Shown here: piece after piece, positions 1 to 6,404 of the stretch
How positions within the stretch are numbered: the first letter of the stretch is position 1
Layout of the letters: each line of letters opens with the position of its first letter
NCBI GenBank assembly: GCA_900554935.1
Contig: USJF01000077.1
Coordinates: 1 to 6,404, forward strand
From: an uncultured Porphyromonas sp.
Lineage (GTDB): Bacteria > Bacteroidota > Bacteroidia > Bacteroidales > Porphyromonadaceae
Direction of reading: 5' to 3'
Length of the DNA stretch: 6,404 nt
Made by a program: the position numbers and the translations under genes
Notes under the pieces: model-generated
What the model was told of the DNA's origin: nothing
The model's input: the letters and a program-made list of their open reading frames with translations, nothing else
Databases searched by the model: none

Positions 1-2
1 AA

Positions 3-479
3 TTGGTGCATCGATTGGAGTATACGGTGCCTGATCTCGATGCTATTGCGCCTTATATGGATAGTGTAGTGAATAGACTATCGTGGCTGGATAGTGATGA
101 ATTGCTCCAAAGGCTAGTGTATCTGGAGATAAGGAGAATGCTGGATTATTATGGTCATGCTGCATCGGTGGAGGAGCTACCTGAAAAGGAGGTGAAGCGG
201 TCTAGAAAAACTAGGGTCTCTAAATCTCTAGAGGAAGGAATGGACTTGCTTCAGATAAATGTGGGGAGGCGGAATAAGCTCTACCCGAATAAGTTGATAG
301 AAATGGTCCAATTCTGCACCGGTAGGAAGGTGGCGGTAGGAAAGATCGAAATCTTTGACCGTAATGCTACTTTTGAGGTGGCGAGTGGTGAAGCGGAGGA
401 GGTGCAGGAAGCATTGAATGCTTTTCAATATCATAAGCAGGCACTGAGGGTGACTCGGCATAAGCGTAGAAGACGGTAA
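3..479 (+). CDS. DEAD-box RNA helicase, C-terminal part (gene starts before the window)
   Basis: The reading frame is open from the left edge to a TAA at 477-479, so the first residues here are internal and the TTG at position 3 should not be read as a start. The ATPase and helicase core motifs are outside the window. What remains is the segment just after the core, with the RLSWLDSDELLQRLVYLEIRR-like helices and the LDYY motif common in Bacteroidota DEAD-box helicases. A basic linker follows, then a DbpA-type RNA-binding domain at about residues 82-154 of the fragment (INVGRRNKLYPNKLI, then VGKIEIFDRNATFEV, then ALNAFQYHKQALRV). The protein ends in a very basic tail, RHKRRRR. DbpA domains in this family bind structured RNA, often rRNA, so a role in ribosome assembly or RNA remodelling is likely, but the substrate cannot be read from this fragment. 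Family assignment rests on the tail alone. Confidence 0.85.
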   Translation: MVHRLEYTVPDLDAIAPYMDSVVNRLSWLDSDELLQRLVYLEIRRMLDYYGHAASVEELPEKEVKRSRKTRVSKSLEEGMDLLQINVGRRNKLYPNKLIEMVQFCTGRKVAVGKIEIFDRNATFEVASGEAEEVQEALNAFQYHKQALRVTRHKRRRR

Positions 480-524
480 TATTTTTCCTCAAAAGGGTAG
501 GTGGGTAAGATAGAATTTGGTAAG

Positions 525-559
525 TTTGTGGGAGTTCATTAATGAAGCAGATATATTGG
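525..559 (+). promoter_or_regulatory. Weak candidate Bacteroidota-type promoter before ftsA
   Basis: A TTTG at 525-528 could be the -33 element and TATATTGG at 552-559 resembles the -7 consensus TAnnTTTG with one mismatch in the second half. The spacer is 23 bases, slightly longer than the usual 19-21, and the implied start site would leave a leader of only a few bases before ATG 571. The 91-base gap (480-570) contains no gene of its own and no clear terminator after the helicase, so ftsA may equally be read from the upstream transcript. Confidence 0.2.
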
Positions 560-570
560 AAGAAGTTTTG

Positions 571-2046
571 ATGAGAGAACGCAGGGAAGATAAAATAAAT
601 GTGGCTGTCTTGGACTTTGGCAGTAGTGCTATAAAGCTCGCTGTGGCAGAGAAGATGGCAACCGGTGAGGAGCCATTTAGGACTATCTATCTGGATAGCG
701 AACCAGCGGAGGGGGCGGTGCAGAGAGGGGTGGTCTTTAATCTATCTGAAACATCGGAAAAGGTGCGGAAGCTCCTCCAACGTGCGGAGGCAGAGCTAGG
801 TGTGGAGGTGGCTCATCTCTATGCAAGCATATCGGGACAGGGGCTACACAGTCTGCTGATACGCCAGGTGGAGGAGTATGATGCGCCACATGAGATTACT
901 CAGGGGGATATTGAGCGTCTGTGGAGTATGATTGAGGAGCCGGATGGTAAGTTTTTCCTTAATGCGGACTTTGCTCGCTTTTCGGTAAATGGTAGCTCGG
1001 TGCTCCGTCCTGTGGGAGTAAAGGCGATGAAGCTTCAGGTGAGTATCCAGACGGTGGTCACGGATAGTATGGTGACGGACAATGTGGAGGAGGTATTGCT
1101 ACATAAGCTGGACTTGGAGCTGGAGCCTTATCTTGTGGGGGTAGTGGAACTTAGTAAGCGTGTCTTGACGACTGAGCAGAAGCGGATTGGTTCGGCTTTG
1201 GTGGACTTTGGTGCGGAGACCACTACTGTAGCTTACTTTAATCATGGGGTGCTGGAATCGCTTAGGGTGATCCCAATGGGAGGTAGTCAGATTACTTATG
1301 ACCTGACGGACTTGGATATTAGTCCGGAGGAGGCGGAGCGGGTGAAGATAGCACATGGCTCGCTTTCGCTGGATACGAGCGATAAGGAAGAGCTGATTGT
1401 GAAGGCGCCTGACATGCGAACGGATAAGCGTGTTTCTCGCTACAATGTGAATCAGTATATCGAGGCGCGTACGCATGAGATTGTGGATAATATCAAGGCT
1501 GTAATCGCCCGAGCTAAGGGTGGTAATGGTGATGATAAGCTCCCTGGAGGTATGGTGATTACAGGAGGTGCATCGAAGCTATCTGGCTTGCCTGAGTATC
1601 TGAAGGAGAAGTGGGGCGGTGAACTGAGTGTGAAGCAGGTGAGCCCTGCATTTTTCTCGGACGGTGGCAATCAGGAGCTGACGGCTAATCCTGAGTTTCA
1701 CACCCTGTATGCTATGCTTTTTGTGGCTAATGTGGATGTGGCTAAGCGACATGAGGTGGAGGAGCCTATTGTGGCACAGGAGTCTACTGTGTCGGAGGAA
1801 CCTACGATTCATATCGTGGAGGAGGAGGGTGACTTGATGAATCAGCCTGGGGTATTGCCTTTTGATGAAGAGGACTTGAAGCCTCAGGTGGAGCCAGTGA
1901 CAAAGGAGAAGCCAAGGAGAGAGAAACCTGCGAAACCAAAGAAGGAGAAGTCTAAGGGAGGATCGCTCTTGGGACGACTGATAGGTCTTAAGGATTTATT
2001 TGTGATGGCGGATGACGACTCTAACTTTTCTGATGACGAGGAATGA
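571..2046 (+). CDS. ftsA: Cell division protein FtsA
   Basis: Actin-like ATPase that anchors FtsZ to the inner membrane and recruits later divisome proteins. From the ATG at 571 the product is 491 residues. Visible elements are the phosphate-1 loop near residues 13-19 (VLDFGSS), an SHS2/1C-type domain at about 85-200, the phosphate-2 loop at 212-218 (DFGAETT, then VIPMGG), and the adenosine-binding TGGASKLSGL from 331. An E/P/K-rich, probably disordered linker follows at about 390-462, then an amphipathic helix at about 464-478 (SLLGRLIGLKDLFV) that fits the membrane-targeting sequence. The chain ends in about 12 mostly acidic residues. The frame is open back to a TTG at 517, but the 18 extra residues are not FtsA-like, whereas ATG 571 puts the first strand at the usual place and has a purine-rich GGAAGAAG upstream. 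Its stop overlaps the ftsZ start, suggesting translational coupling. Confidence 0.95.
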   Translation: MRERREDKINVAVLDFGSSAIKLAVAEKMATGEEPFRTIYLDSEPAEGAVQRGVVFNLSETSEKVRKLLQRAEAELGVEVAHLYASISGQGLHSLLIRQVEEYDAPHEITQGDIERLWSMIEEPDGKFFLNADFARFSVNGSSVLRPVGVKAMKLQVSIQTVVTDSMVTDNVEEVLLHKLDLELEPYLVGVVELSKRVLTTEQKRIGSALVDFGAETTTVAYFNHGVLESLRVIPMGGSQITYDLTDLDISPEEAERVKIAHGSLSLDTSDKEELIVKAPDMRTDKRVSRYNVNQYIEARTHEIVDNIKAVIARAKGGNGDDKLPGGMVITGGASKLSGLPEYLKEKWGGELSVKQVSPAFFSDGGNQELTANPEFHTLYAMLFVANVDVAKRHEVEEPIVAQESTVSEEPTIHIVEEEGDLMNQPGVLPFDEEDLKPQVEPVTKEKPRREKPAKPKKEKSKGGSLLGRLIGLKDLFVMADDDSNFSDDEE

Positions 2047-3395
2047 TGATGGAGGTGATGGAGAGAAATATATTGCCGATTAAGAAGGTGGTGAATGATC
2101 AGCCTACAATCATTAAGGTGATTGGCGTAGGTGGAGGCGGTGGTAATGCGGTCAATTATATGTATAATCAGAATGTGAGCCACGTCTCTTTCCTTCTGTG
2201 TAATACGGATCGCCAGCACTTGAATGTCTGCGATGTACCACATACTATTTGCCTGGGCACTAAGACGACCAAGGGACTTGGCGCGGGAAATAACCCTCGG
2301 CTGGCGCAGGAAGCAGCGGAGGAGAGTGAAGCAGAGGTGCGTGAAGCACTGAATGATGGCACGGAGATGGTCTTTATTACTGCCGGGATGGGTGGTGGTA
2401 CTGGCACTGGTGCTGCTCCTGTCATCGCTCGCATTGCTAAGGATATGGGGATTCTGACGGTGGGGATTGTGACGATTCCTTTCTTGTTTGAAGGCAGAAC
2501 GAAGATTCTACAGGCAATTGATGGGGTGGAGGAGCTGAAGAAGAATGTGGATGCGATTTTGGTGGTGAATAATGAGCTACTGAATAAGATTTATCCAGAC
2601 CTGAAGATTTCTGAAGCTTTTAGAAAGGCGGATGAGACGCTGACTACGAGCACGCGCTCTATTTCGGAACTGATCACTATCCCTAGTGGTGTGAATCTGG
2701 ACTTCAATGATGTGAAGAGGACGCTCCAATCGGGTGGTGTCTCGATTATCACCCGTGGCTTTGCGAGTGGTGAGGAGGGCTTGGAAAAAGCTATGGAGCG
2801 GGCGTTGTCTTCACCGCTACTGAATACCTCCAACTTTAATCTAGCTACACGTTTGTTGGTACAGGTTATTTATAAGCCTGAGCATGAGCCAACCACACGT
2901 ATGAGTGATAAGTTGAAAGATATGACGGCACAGATCAAGGGCTCTTTTGACTTCATTTGGGGGATGGCACCTCGAGAGGATGAAGGAATGGAGGATGATC
3001 TTGGCTTCGTCCTTCTAGCATCTGGATTTGATGATAGCGTGATGTTTGCCGATGAATATAGCGATGAACGTCCTAAGGCAACAAAAGAGGAGGAAGATAC
3101 CAAGATCAGTGATTATTATGGTCGAGAACTGGCTCAGGGAAATAGCTATAAGGAGTATGAAACGGTGATTTTTACTGAGGAACTGATGACGAATAATGGT
3201 TTTATCTCTTTGGTTAATCAAAGGCCTACGCTTACAAGATCTAAGGAGCAACTGGATACGATTAAGCAATTTATTGAGGAGAGTCCATCACTGTCGTGGA
3301 ATAGTCAGCCTACGGTGACGTTGAATCATTCTAGCTACTCTCACCGTGAATCAAGCGTATCGGGCGGACGTACTATAACTTTTGGAGACGATTAA
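2043..3395 (+). CDS. ftsZ: Cell division protein FtsZ
   Basis: Tubulin-like GTPase that polymerises into the cytoplasmic Z ring. The product is 450 residues. The N-terminal GTP-binding domain shows IGVGGGGGNAV at 27-37, CNTD, the GLGAGNNP segment, and the tubulin signature GGGTGTG at 117-123. The T7 loop carries NLDFND at 218-223, with both acidic residues needed for GTP hydrolysis across the subunit interface. The C-terminal domain ends with the Bacteroidota-type IWGMA and FVLLASGFD strands, followed by a variable linker of more than 100 residues. I do not see the usual conserved C-terminal peptide; the chain ends SGGRTITFGDD. The loop after T7 (IITRGFASGEEGLEKA) differs from the common MGxA/GxGxA form. 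The start at 2043 overlaps the ftsA stop as ATGA; ATG codons at 2046, 2049 and 2058 are alternatives that change only the first five residues. The yqeY-like gene follows 12 bases later. Confidence 0.96.
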   Translation: MMMEVMERNILPIKKVVNDQPTIIKVIGVGGGGGNAVNYMYNQNVSHVSFLLCNTDRQHLNVCDVPHTICLGTKTTKGLGAGNNPRLAQEAAEESEAEVREALNDGTEMVFITAGMGGGTGTGAAPVIARIAKDMGILTVGIVTIPFLFEGRTKILQAIDGVEELKKNVDAILVVNNELLNKIYPDLKISEAFRKADETLTTSTRSISELITIPSGVNLDFNDVKRTLQSGGVSIITRGFASGEEGLEKAMERALSSPLLNTSNFNLATRLLVQVIYKPEHEPTTRMSDKLKDMTAQIKGSFDFIWGMAPREDEGMEDDLGFVLLASGFDDSVMFADEYSDERPKATKEEEDTKISDYYGRELAQGNSYKEYETVIFTEELMTNNGFISLVNQRPTLTRSKEQLDTIKQFIEESPSLSWNSQPTVTLNHSSYSHRESSVSGGRTITFGDD

Positions 3396-3407
3396 ATAAT
3401 AATAGAT

Positions 3408-3857
3408 ATGGCACTTATAGAGCAAGTAAATGAGGGTATAAAGCAGGCGATGCTGAGCCGTGATAAGGTGAGGTTGGAAGCACTTCGCGGTATCAAGAAG
3501 GAGTTTCTAGAGGCAATGACCGCCAAGGGAGCTGCAGGTGAATTGGATGATGACCACGTACTGAAAATCATTGCAAAGCTGGTGAAGCAGCGTGAGGAGA
3601 GTGCAAGTCTATACCGCGATGCAGACCGACTTGACCTTGCCGAAGCGGAGGATGCCGAGGCGGAGGTGTATCGGAGTTTTCTGCCTGCACAACTATCGGA
3701 GGAAGAGATCGCTGAAAAGGTGAAGGAGATTATCTCTAAGCTTGGCGTCACTGATATCAAGGGGATGGGAAAGGTGATGGGAGTAGCTACAAAGGAGCTT
3801 GGAGCTTCGGCCGATGGGAAGTTGATCTCTCAGATCGTGAGGAAGCTGCTCTCTTAA
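3408..3857 (+). CDS. GatB/YqeY domain-containing protein
   Basis: Small soluble, almost wholly helical protein of 149 residues, the normal length for the stand-alone YqeY family. The N-terminal half (about 1-90) carries the typical helices with LRGIKKEFLEA and LVKQREESASLYRDADRLDLAEAE. The C-terminal part (about 95-149) has the family signature KGMGKVMG at 118-125 and ADGKLISQIVRKLL near the end. The fold matches the tail of GatB, the tRNA-contacting part of Glu-tRNA(Gln)/Asp-tRNA(Asn) amidotransferase, but the kinase-like catalytic part of GatB is absent, so it cannot by itself perform amidation. The cellular role is not established; tRNA binding is an inference from homology. The gap to ftsZ is only 12 bases with no terminator, so it is very probably cotranscribed with ftsA-ftsZ. 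The initiation region (AATAATAGAT before ATG) has no Shine-Dalgarno sequence. Confidence 0.93.
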   Translation: MALIEQVNEGIKQAMLSRDKVRLEALRGIKKEFLEAMTAKGAAGELDDDHVLKIIAKLVKQREESASLYRDADRLDLAEAEDAEAEVYRSFLPAQLSEEEIAEKVKEIISKLGVTDIKGMGKVMGVATKELGASADGKLISQIVRKLLS

Positions 3858-3905
3858 CTATTTGAGAACTGAGAATTAAGCTGTTTTTATATAGAATTTT
3901 TTATC
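3858..3905 (+). other. Short AT-rich leader between the yqeY-like gene and pnp
   Basis: This 48-base gap is strongly AT-rich near its 3' end (GTTTTTATATAGAATTTTTTATC before the ATG would be the initiation region). It holds no good Shine-Dalgarno match, which is usual in Bacteroidota. A CTTAA/TTAAG pair (3853-3857 with 3876-3880) followed by a five-T run could form a weak 5-base hairpin, too poor to call a terminator. A TTTG at 3861-3864 exists but has no properly spaced TAnnTTTG partner, so I cannot place a pnp promoter with confidence. Confidence 0.35.
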
Positions 3906-6125
3906 ATGAATGTAATCACTAAGACCATCACAATGGGTGATGGAAGCACCATTACAATTGAGACTGGCAAGCTAGCTAAGCAGGCCGATGGTGCTGTGAC
4001 TGTTCGCATGGGCAACACCGTATTGTTGGCAACAGTTACTGCTGCACAGGATGCCAATCCTGGTGTAGATTTTATGCCTTTACAGGTAGAGTACAAGGAG
4101 AAGTTTTCGGCCGTGGGTCGTTTCCCAGGTGGTTTTACCCGTAGAGAGGGTAGGGCTTCGGACTACGAGATTTTGATTTGTCGACTAGTTGATAGGGCAC
4201 TTCGACCACTATTCCCTGATGATTTTCATGCAGAGGTTTTCGTCAATATCACCCTTTATAGTGGTGATGAAAATGAGTTGCCAGATCAGTTGGCTGGGCT
4301 GGCTGCTTCTGCTGCACTTGCTGTAAGTACGGTGCCTTTCCACGGTCCTATCTCTGAGGTAAGAGTGATTAGATTGGATGGTGAGTATCTAGTAAATCCA
4401 TCTAAGGAGCAACTAGATCGTGCTGATTTGGACCTGATGGTAGCTGCCTCTATGGACAATATCATGATGGTAGAGGGGGAGATGAAGGAGGTGCAGGAAT
4501 CGGATATGCTTGAGGCTATTAAGGTGGCTCACGAAGCTATTAAGCTACAGTGCCAGGCACAACTAGAGCTAATGGAGGAGTGCGGCACTGTGGAGAAGCG
4601 TACCTATTGTCACGAGGTCAATGATGAGGAGCTTCGCCAAAAGGTACACGATGTGTGCTATGATAAGGCATACGCTGTAGCTACTTCTGGTACTTCTAAG
4701 CATGAGCGTTCAGACGCTTTTGCTAATATCGTAGCGGAGTTTAAGTCTCAATATACTGAGGAGGAGCTAGAGGAGAAAGGGTCTATGATTGATCGCTACT
4801 ATCACGATGTGGAGAAAGAAGCGATGCGTAGGATGATTTTGGATGAAGGAAAGCGCCTCGATGGACGTGATACCAAGACTATTCGCCCAATTTGGTGCGA
4901 AGTAAGTCCTCTTCCAGCTCCTCACGGCTCTTCTATCTTTACTCGTGGGGAGACTCAAGCACTTGCAACGGTGACTCTTGGTACTAAGAGCGATGAGAAA
5001 CTGGTGGATGATGTGCTTAATCATGGTAAGGATCGTTTCTTATTACACTACAATTTTCCTCCTTTCTCCACTGGTGAAGCTAAGCCACAGCGTGGTGTAG
5101 GGCGTCGTGAGATAGGGCACGGTAACCTGGCTCAGAGAGCTCTGAAGTCTATGATCCCTGAGGATTATCCTTATGTGGTGCGTATCGTGAGTGATATTTT
5201 GGAGAGTAACGGTTCTTCTTCGATGGCTACGGTTTGTGCCGGTACTCTAGCTTTGATGGATGCTGGTGTGCAGATCAAAAAGCCGGTGAGTGGTATCGCC
5301 ATGGGACTGATTTCTGAGAATAAGGGGCAGAATTACGCGATCCTTTCGGATATCTTGGGAGATGAGGACCACCTCGGTGATATGGACTTCAAGGTGACTG
5401 GTACTCGCGATGGTATCACTGCTACCCAGATGGATATCAAGGTGGATGGTCTTAGCTACGAAATCCTGGAGCGAGCTCTTGCACAAGCTAAGGAGGGTCG
5501 CCTCCATATCCTTGGCAAGATCGAAGAGACCCTTCCTGCACCTCGTGCCGACTTTAAGCCTCAGACTCCACGAATCGTTACGATGCGTATTCCTAAGGAG
5601 TTTATCGGCGCTGTGATTGGCCCTGGTGGTAAGATTATTCAGAGTATCCAAGAGGAGAGTGGCGCCTCTGTAAATATTGAGGAGGTAGAGAACGAAGGTA
5701 TTATCGAGGTGGCTGCTGCAGGAAAAGAGCCAATTGATAAGGCACTCGAGATGATCAATGCTATCGTGGTAATTCCTGAGGTAGGTAAGTTGTACGAAGG
5801 GACCGTCAAGAGCGTTATGCCATACGGAGCATTTGTAGAGTTCTTACCTGGTAAGGAAGGTCTTCTCCATATCTCCGAGTGGGATTGGCGTAGATTTGAG
5901 ACGATCGAGGAGACCGGTGTGGCCGAAGGTCAGAAGATCAATGTGGTTCTTCTTGAAGTGGATCCTAAGACAGGTAAGTTCCGCCTATCTCGTAAAGCTG
6001 CCATTGAAAAGCCTGAGGGATATGTAGAGCGTCCTGAGCGCCCACGTAACGATCGCCCTCGTAATAATAACGGCGACCGAACCAATCGTGCCAATCGTAA
6101 CCACAATCGACGCAACGAAGAGTAA
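3906..6125 (+). CDS. pnp: Polyribonucleotide nucleotidyltransferase (PNPase)
   Basis: Phosphorolytic 3'-to-5' exoribonuclease that releases nucleoside diphosphates from RNA and can also add tails in reverse; it works as a ring-shaped trimer in the cytoplasm. The 739-residue product has the full domain order: first RNase PH domain (about 12-145, with GGFTRREGR and Arg79-Arg80 matching the RNA-binding arginines of the E. coli enzyme), a helical linker domain, and a second RNase PH domain (about 320-550). The second carries the catalytic set: Asp488, Asp494 and Lys496 in [11 protein letters not shown] line up with E. coli Asp486, Asp492 and Lys494. A KH domain follows with GPGG at 572-575, then an S1 domain at about 627-700 ([17 protein letters not shown]). 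The last 30 or so residues are rich in Arg and Asn. No internal stop or missing key residue is seen. GGT, CGT and CGC codons look common, suggesting high expression. The ATG at 3906 follows an AT-rich leader. Confidence 0.97.
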   Translation: MNVITKTITMGDGSTITIETGKLAKQADGAVTVRMGNTVLLATVTAAQDANPGVDFMPLQVEYKEKFSAVGRFPGGFTRREGRASDYEILICRLVDRALRPLFPDDFHAEVFVNITLYSGDENELPDQLAGLAASAALAVSTVPFHGPISEVRVIRLDGEYLVNPSKEQLDRADLDLMVAASMDNIMMVEGEMKEVQESDMLEAIKVAHEAIKLQCQAQLELMEECGTVEKRTYCHEVNDEELRQKVHDVCYDKAYAVATSGTSKHERSDAFANIVAEFKSQYTEEELEEKGSMIDRYYHDVEKEAMRRMILDEGKRLDGRDTKTIRPIWCEVSPLPAPHGSSIFTRGETQALATVTLGTKSDEKLVDDVLNHGKDRFLLHYNFPPFSTGEAKPQRGVGRREIGHGNLAQRALKSMIPEDYPYVVRIVSDILESNGSSSMATVCAGTLALMDAGVQIKKPVSGIAMGLISENKGQNYAILSDILGDEDHLGDMDFKVTGTRDGITATQMDIKVDGLSYEILERALAQAKEGRLHILGKIEETLPAPRADFKPQTPRIVTMRIPKEFIGAVIGPGGKIIQSIQEESGASVNIEEVENEGIIEVAAAGKEPIDKALEMINAIVVIPEVGKLYEGTVKSVMPYGAFVEFLPGKEGLLHISEWDWRRFETIEETGVAEGQKINVVLLEVDPKTGKFRLSRKAAIEKPEGYVERPERPRNDRPRNNNGDRTNRANRNHNRRNEE

Positions 6126-6151
6126 TCACTACTCCGTCAAAATTATATTAG

Positions 6152-6194
6152 AAAGGAGGAACTGACCTACCACTAGGCCAGCTCCTCCTTTTTT
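6152..6194 (+). terminator. Intrinsic terminator of pnp
   Basis: Arms AAAGGAGGA (6152-6160) and TCCTCCTTT (6183-6191) pair over nine bases. The stem continues inward after an A/C mismatch with CTG/CAG (6162-6164 with 6179-6181), and after a second A/C mismatch with CCTA/TAGG (6166-6169 with 6174-6177), closing on a CCAC loop. Six T residues run from 6189 to 6194. It begins 26 bases after the pnp stop and is the only strong terminator in the window, so it probably ends the transcript carrying pnp. The GGAGGA in its left arm is part of the stem and not a ribosome binding site for a downstream gene. Confidence 0.92.
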
Positions 6195-6242
6195 GTTACC
6201 TACCTGCTAATTACTGGTGGGCCTCCAATCAATATACTACTC

Positions 6243-6271
6243 CGGTATATAGATAATAGCACCTATATCCG
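6243..6271. other. Imperfect hairpin in the region after pnp
   Basis: CGG (6243-6245) plus ATATAG (6247-6252) pair with CTATAT (6263-6268) plus CCG (6269-6271), giving nine pairs with one bulged T at 6246 and a ten-base loop. There is no T tract behind it on either strand, so it is not an intrinsic terminator. Most pairs are A-T, so stability would be modest and chance occurrence is possible. Confidence 0.35.
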
Positions 6272-6274
6272 CAA

Positions 6275-6287
6275 AAACGAAATGTCC
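6275..6287 (+). repeat. 13-base direct repeat, copy 1
   Basis: AAACGAAATGTCC occurs here and again, without mismatch, at 6343-6355, with starts 68 bases apart. The bases on either side differ, apart from a short preceding A run here. Because the two copies fall in different reading frames on the minus strand, the identity is at DNA level and not a repeated peptide. Confidence 0.7.
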
Positions 6288-6342
6288 GTAAAGGTGGGTA
6301 TGAAGAGAGGCGAGGAAAGGATGATTTTAACAATTAGTATTG

Positions 6343-6355
6343 AAACGAAATGTCC
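6343..6355 (+). repeat. 13-base direct repeat, copy 2
   Basis: Exact second copy of AAACGAAATGTCC. Its last five bases, TGTCC, are also the start of the 12-base periodic patch at 6351-6386, so the two repeat patterns are joined. This suggests a single repetitive element that reaches toward or past the window edge. Confidence 0.7.
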
Positions 6356-6386
6356 TTCGACTTGTGACACCACTTGTCCTTTAATT
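6351..6386 (+). repeat. Degenerate 12-base tandem repeat, three units
   Basis: Three consecutive 12-base units start with TGT: TGTCCTTCGACT (6351-6362), TGTGACACCACT (6363-6374) and TGTCCTTTAATT (6375-6386). Units 1 and 3 agree at 9 of 12 positions, and units 1 and 2 at 7 of 12, including the shared ACT end. The pattern stops at TCAAGCACCC. On the minus strand this would read as a four-residue period (KGQV, VSQV, EGHF), but no gene is recognised there. Confidence 0.5.
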
Positions 6387-6404
6387 TCAAGCACCCACGC
6401 TTCA

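Larger units (their letters stand above)
6195..6404. other. Non-coding 3' region without a recognisable gene
   Basis: These 210 bases after the terminator contain no ORF that resembles a known protein on either strand and no tRNA or rRNA structure that I can recognise. The region holds a small imperfect hairpin (6243-6271), a 13-base direct repeat and a 12-base periodic patch, listed separately. A minus-strand frame is open from the right edge for about 46 codons (ending at a TAG near 6265) but looks like translated repeat sequence. Whether the region is the upstream flank of a further gene cannot be told from this window. Confidence 0.6.

Noticed and set aside
1099..1476. Antisense frame of 125 codons within ftsA
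   Set aside because: The opposite strand is fully explained by conserved FtsA sequence, and the antisense product has no domain that I recognise. Other antisense frames in ftsA, ftsZ and pnp were dropped for the same reason.
3392..3760. Antisense frame of 122 codons over the yqeY-like gene
   Set aside because: It is Ser/Ile-rich low-complexity translation opposite a well-supported YqeY-family protein.
3853..3890. Possible terminator between the yqeY-like gene and pnp
   Set aside because: The CTTAA/TTAAG stem has only five mostly A-T pairs and an 18-base loop, so the following T run is not enough to call termination.
5410..5616. Plus-strand 68-codon frame inside pnp
   Set aside because: It lies wholly within the second RNase PH to KH region of pnp in another frame and has no family features.
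6138..6145. CAAAATTA, a perfect minus-strand match to the -7 promoter consensus TAnnTTTG
   Set aside because: No -33 element lies at the right distance, it would fire into the end of pnp, and such short matches are frequent in AT-rich DNA.
6275..6386. CRISPR array
   Set aside because: The exact repeat is only 13 bases with two copies, the spacing is irregular, and no cas gene is present.
6266..6404. Minus-strand frame open from the right edge for about 46 codons
   Set aside because: It has no recognisable protein similarity, covers the repeat patch, and its four-residue period follows from the 12-base DNA repeat. Without sequence beyond the edge it cannot be supported as a gene.

Overview
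The window looks like a chromosomal housekeeping segment from a Bacteroidota bacterium, most likely Bacteroidales and Porphyromonas-like. The grounds are the FtsZ sequence style (IWGMA followed by a VLLASGF-type strand), the DbpA-type tail of a DEAD-box helicase, weak or absent Shine-Dalgarno sequences with AT-rich leaders, and the order ftsA-ftsZ-yqeY. The genus is an inference from recalled family patterns, not from a database search.

Layout: all recognised genes are on the + strand. Positions 1-479 hold the 3' end of a DEAD-box RNA helicase gene. After a 91-base gap comes a tight division operon: ftsA (571-2046) overlaps ftsZ (2043-3395) by ATGA, and a GatB/YqeY-domain gene (3408-3857) follows 12 bases after ftsZ. 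A 48-base AT-rich gap separates this from pnp (3906-6125, polynucleotide phosphorylase). Twenty-six bases after the pnp stop there is a strong intrinsic terminator (6152-6194). The last 210 bases (6195-6404) have no convincing gene but carry a small hairpin, a 13-base direct repeat and a degenerate 12-base tandem repeat that runs up to the window edge.

How the genes work together: FtsZ polymerises into the division ring and FtsA, an actin-like protein with a C-terminal amphipathic helix, tethers it to the membrane. The YqeY protein resembles the tRNA-binding tail of GatB and has no settled function. PNPase and the helicase belong to RNA metabolism; in other bacteria DEAD-box helicases and PNPase cooperate in RNA decay, but adjacency here does not prove that.

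I see no clearly new biological system. The points most worth a second look are the repeat patch at the 3' edge, the absence of a recognisable C-terminal partner-binding peptide in FtsZ, and the helicase gene sitting where ftsQ is usually expected.
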